Source: Cylindrobasidium torrendii FP15055 ss-10 (lineage: Eukaryota > Basidiomycota > Agaricomycetes > Agaricales > Physalacriaceae). Taken from it: DNA of 64,000 bases. Positions within the stretch are counted from its first letter, which is position 1. Every line of letters begins with the position of its first letter. The notes below the pieces were generated by a model. The model did not search any database and was not told the DNA's origin. It was given only the letters and a program-made list of their open reading frames with translations. Positions 61,874 through 64,000 of this stretch are shown here, one piece after another. The stretch is from contig KN880431.1 in NCBI GenBank assembly GCA_000934385.1, positions 310,001 through 374,000 on the forward strand, written 5' to 3'. The position numbers and the translations under genes were made by a program.

Positions 61874-62145
61874 GGTTGATAGCGAGTTCAAAAAGCGGTT
61901 AAACGAGGCTGGTAATATATGGCAGGAAAGAGCGTGGCGCGATGTTCGCCGTGATGGTGGTTTGGTAGCAATGTCCTGTGCCAATGATGGGGGTGGTAAT
62001 CATACCGCATGGACGTGGCTGTGACCAATGACTAATATGTGGCGCATTGTTCCAGCCTTACGGCAGTGCTCCTAGCGGGTATTCCAGGTTTATGATTCTT
62101 GTTACTCGAAAAATACTCTCATAAGTAAGGCCTTAATTACAATAT

Positions 62146-64000
62146 TTACCAGAACCGACACTGCTCCTCAACAGGCGGATTCAACTTAGCAACGTCAGCA
62201 TGGTGATGCAAACGGAAGCTTCAAAAAGCGTACCTTTGCGCCCTTCGGGCACTTGAATGCCTCTGCGAACTCAGGAATGTTGGAGACCGTCCCATCCACA
62301 CGGAAGCGAGCTGGAGAGTGAGGGTCGGTGAGGACTTGCTGGACCTGACATCTCATTAGTGTTGTTGTATTGGATGGGTAGATAATTCCCCGTACTGCTG
62401 CTGCAGTCTTCATTGAACGACCCCAGATACGTCCGAAGGATATGAAAAACAGCTGGTCTCTCGTGTATGGTACGCCTGGAAGGATGTATTCCGTCCCTTC
62501 GTCAAAGCTGGTGTTATATTGCGATTTCCAAGCGCGGTATGCCTGGATGAGACCTGTGTCACCGATATTCTCCCCAGATGTGAGGTTTCCCTGTGATTAT
62601 TTAGCGACTGAACCCATAAACACGAGAGGGAAAGAGAGAGCATACATTGAGGTGAAGCTGGCCACCCTTGCCATCGTCGATCGTGTAGTTCGAGTACTGT
62701 TTAACAATGCAATCCTGCTTCTTCTGGAAGCCAGCACTTGTTTCATTTGTCCACCATGACTTCAACAAGCCCTCCTGGTTGTAAAGACGACCAGCAGAAT
62801 CGAAGGCATGTGTTAACTCATGCGCGGCAACTTGGCCAAAGGCGCCGTATGATAGGTAGCCTGGCCAATCCTTCGAGAAGAAAGGTGCTTGAAGAATACC
62901 AGCGGGGAAGACAATCTCGTTGGCGGGCGGGTTGAAGTACGCATTGACCATGGATGGCCACATCTCCCATGCTTCCGGATCGCGCTTTCGTCCGAGTGAG
63001 AGCCATTCCTTGATACGCTCGCTTCGCCTAACCAATGGGTTAGCTTTGCCTATATAGAAGTGAACAATGACGAACTGTGCACTGAGGATGTTCTCGAAGA
63101 AAGTGTCCTCGTTGATAGTAACAAGACCATAGTACCGCACAAGCGAAGCCGCATCGCGAGTGTCAGGCGAAATGGGGAACCCAACTTTCACTCGAAGGGC
63201 ATCAGCTTTTTCAGCAGCTGCCTTGGCCGACTTCTCATCCATCCACTGTATATCCTTCAAGGACGCTTTGAAAGCCTCAACAATATCTGCGTATATAAGC
63301 ACTGACACTCTTCAGATAAAGCGCGACATTTACCGGTGATGACCTTGGTGCCCTTGTCGCGAGATTCCCCACCAAAGGTTGCATTGACGAAGTATCGTCC
63401 GGCAGCGAAGCCAAGCGTCTGCTCTACCTGTCCGATGCAATGCTCCGACCTGTCACCGACGACACCCTTCTTGATTCCACTGAGCTCCTCTACCAAAGCA
63501 CGCTGGGTCTTCCATGCCTCGGTCGAAAGACCAAGATATGGGGACAAGCTGAGCGCGGCGTGGGCGACGAGATATGCTTCGATGACCTCGCTGTCCGTCT
63601 TCTCTAGCAAGTCTGCGAGCGACTGGGCGTATGGTGGATACGTGACAATGATCTTCGAAGGGAAATTACGAGGAGCGAAGGTTGAGAAATATTCGGTGAA
63701 CTTGATTTGCGTCAGGGTAGCCGTGAGGTTATCAAGAGGCACCGGATTGTACGATGCAATGGGGTCTTCTTGCAGGACATCCCTGTAAGCGGTTAGACTC
63801 AATATTGAAGCTTGAGATGTAAAAACTCACAAATCCTGACTGGCCTTCGCAATCTCACGTTCAAACTTGACCGCCGCCTTTGCAAGTCTGTGAGCACGCT
63901 CGGTCTGGTTCTCCGGCTTGTCATCATCGTCATCCCCTCCCCATGGTGGCCACGGCCAAGGAGGCCACACGCTCTCAGCTTGGTTGACGATTGTCGCCTC
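62146..64000 (-). CDS. M13 (neprilysin/ECE-type) zinc metallopeptidase, 5' end outside the window
   Basis: Type II membrane ectopeptidase of family M13. The visible part covers most of the ectodomain; the N-terminal cytosolic tail and membrane anchor lie beyond 64000. The zinc motif HELTHAFD (HExxH) is intact, followed by the third ligand region GENIGDTG (E-x-x-x-D). Upstream is NAYFNPPANEIVFPAGIL, the family NAYY/F substrate segment. The C-terminus CPKGAKLNPPVEEQCRFW is the canonical M13 end (C-x-x-W). Several introns were traced; the last exon is joined at CPKGAK/LNPP. Near the window edge it is rich in Trp/Pro (VWPPWPWPPWGGDDDDD). Intact as far as visible. Confidence 0.92.

Noticed and set aside
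63336..63788. 150-codon plus-strand frame inside the M13 peptidase gene
   Set aside because: It is antisense to strongly supported, motif-containing coding sequence on the other strand and has no motif of its own.

Overview
The window is nuclear DNA of a filamentous basidiomycete, most likely an Agaricomycete. Coding regions are cut by many GT-AG introns of about 46-70 nt. It encodes a fungal-type elongation factor 3, and several secreted and hypothetical proteins have an Agaricomycete look. Genes lie on both strands with no operon logic, and no prokaryotic, viral or CRISPR feature is visible. I support 28 protein genes (two cut by the window edges) and one weak gene relic. For most genes I traced splice sites by eye. 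For 17 of them, including the aspartic protease, GH16, GPAT, EF-3, homeobox and MAPKK genes, the exon lengths sum to an exact multiple of three.

Layout. 0-10 kb: a partial 3' end, a glycine-rich membrane or surface protein, a secreted pepsin-like protease, a BAG co-chaperone, the fatty-acid elongation dehydratase PHS1, a secreted GH16 beta-glucanase and a small unknown protein. 10-18 kb: ornithine carbamoyltransferase, glycerol-3-phosphate acyltransferase and the 14-exon EF-3 gene. 18-32 kb: a homeobox factor, an NDR-type AGC kinase, a C2H2 factor, a mitochondrial BolA protein, DNA ligase I with a PIP box, another C2H2 factor and the N-acetyltransferase NAA50. 32.3-36.9 kb and 39.8-43.8 kb are gene-poor blocks around an unknown gene and an MKK1/2-type MAPKK; the second block holds a possible cytochrome P450 relic. 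43.8-64 kb: a Zn2Cys6 factor, a small unknown protein, a PCL-type cyclin, a secreted SLT-domain transglycosylase, protein phosphatase 5, an ISWI ATPase head-to-head with the U2 snRNP factor SR140/U2SURP, an unknown protein and a 5'-truncated M13 metallopeptidase.

Most genes are conserved housekeeping or regulatory genes (translation, replication, chromatin, splicing, lipid and arginine synthesis, cell-wall signalling) with a scatter of secreted hydrolases; they do not form a pathway cluster. The most unusual structure is in the cyclin gene. A 63-bp exon segment plus a 71-bp intron is tandemly repeated (134-bp period, two full units plus a third exon copy), so that every exon copy keeps the reading frame. 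No clearly new multi-gene system is visible.
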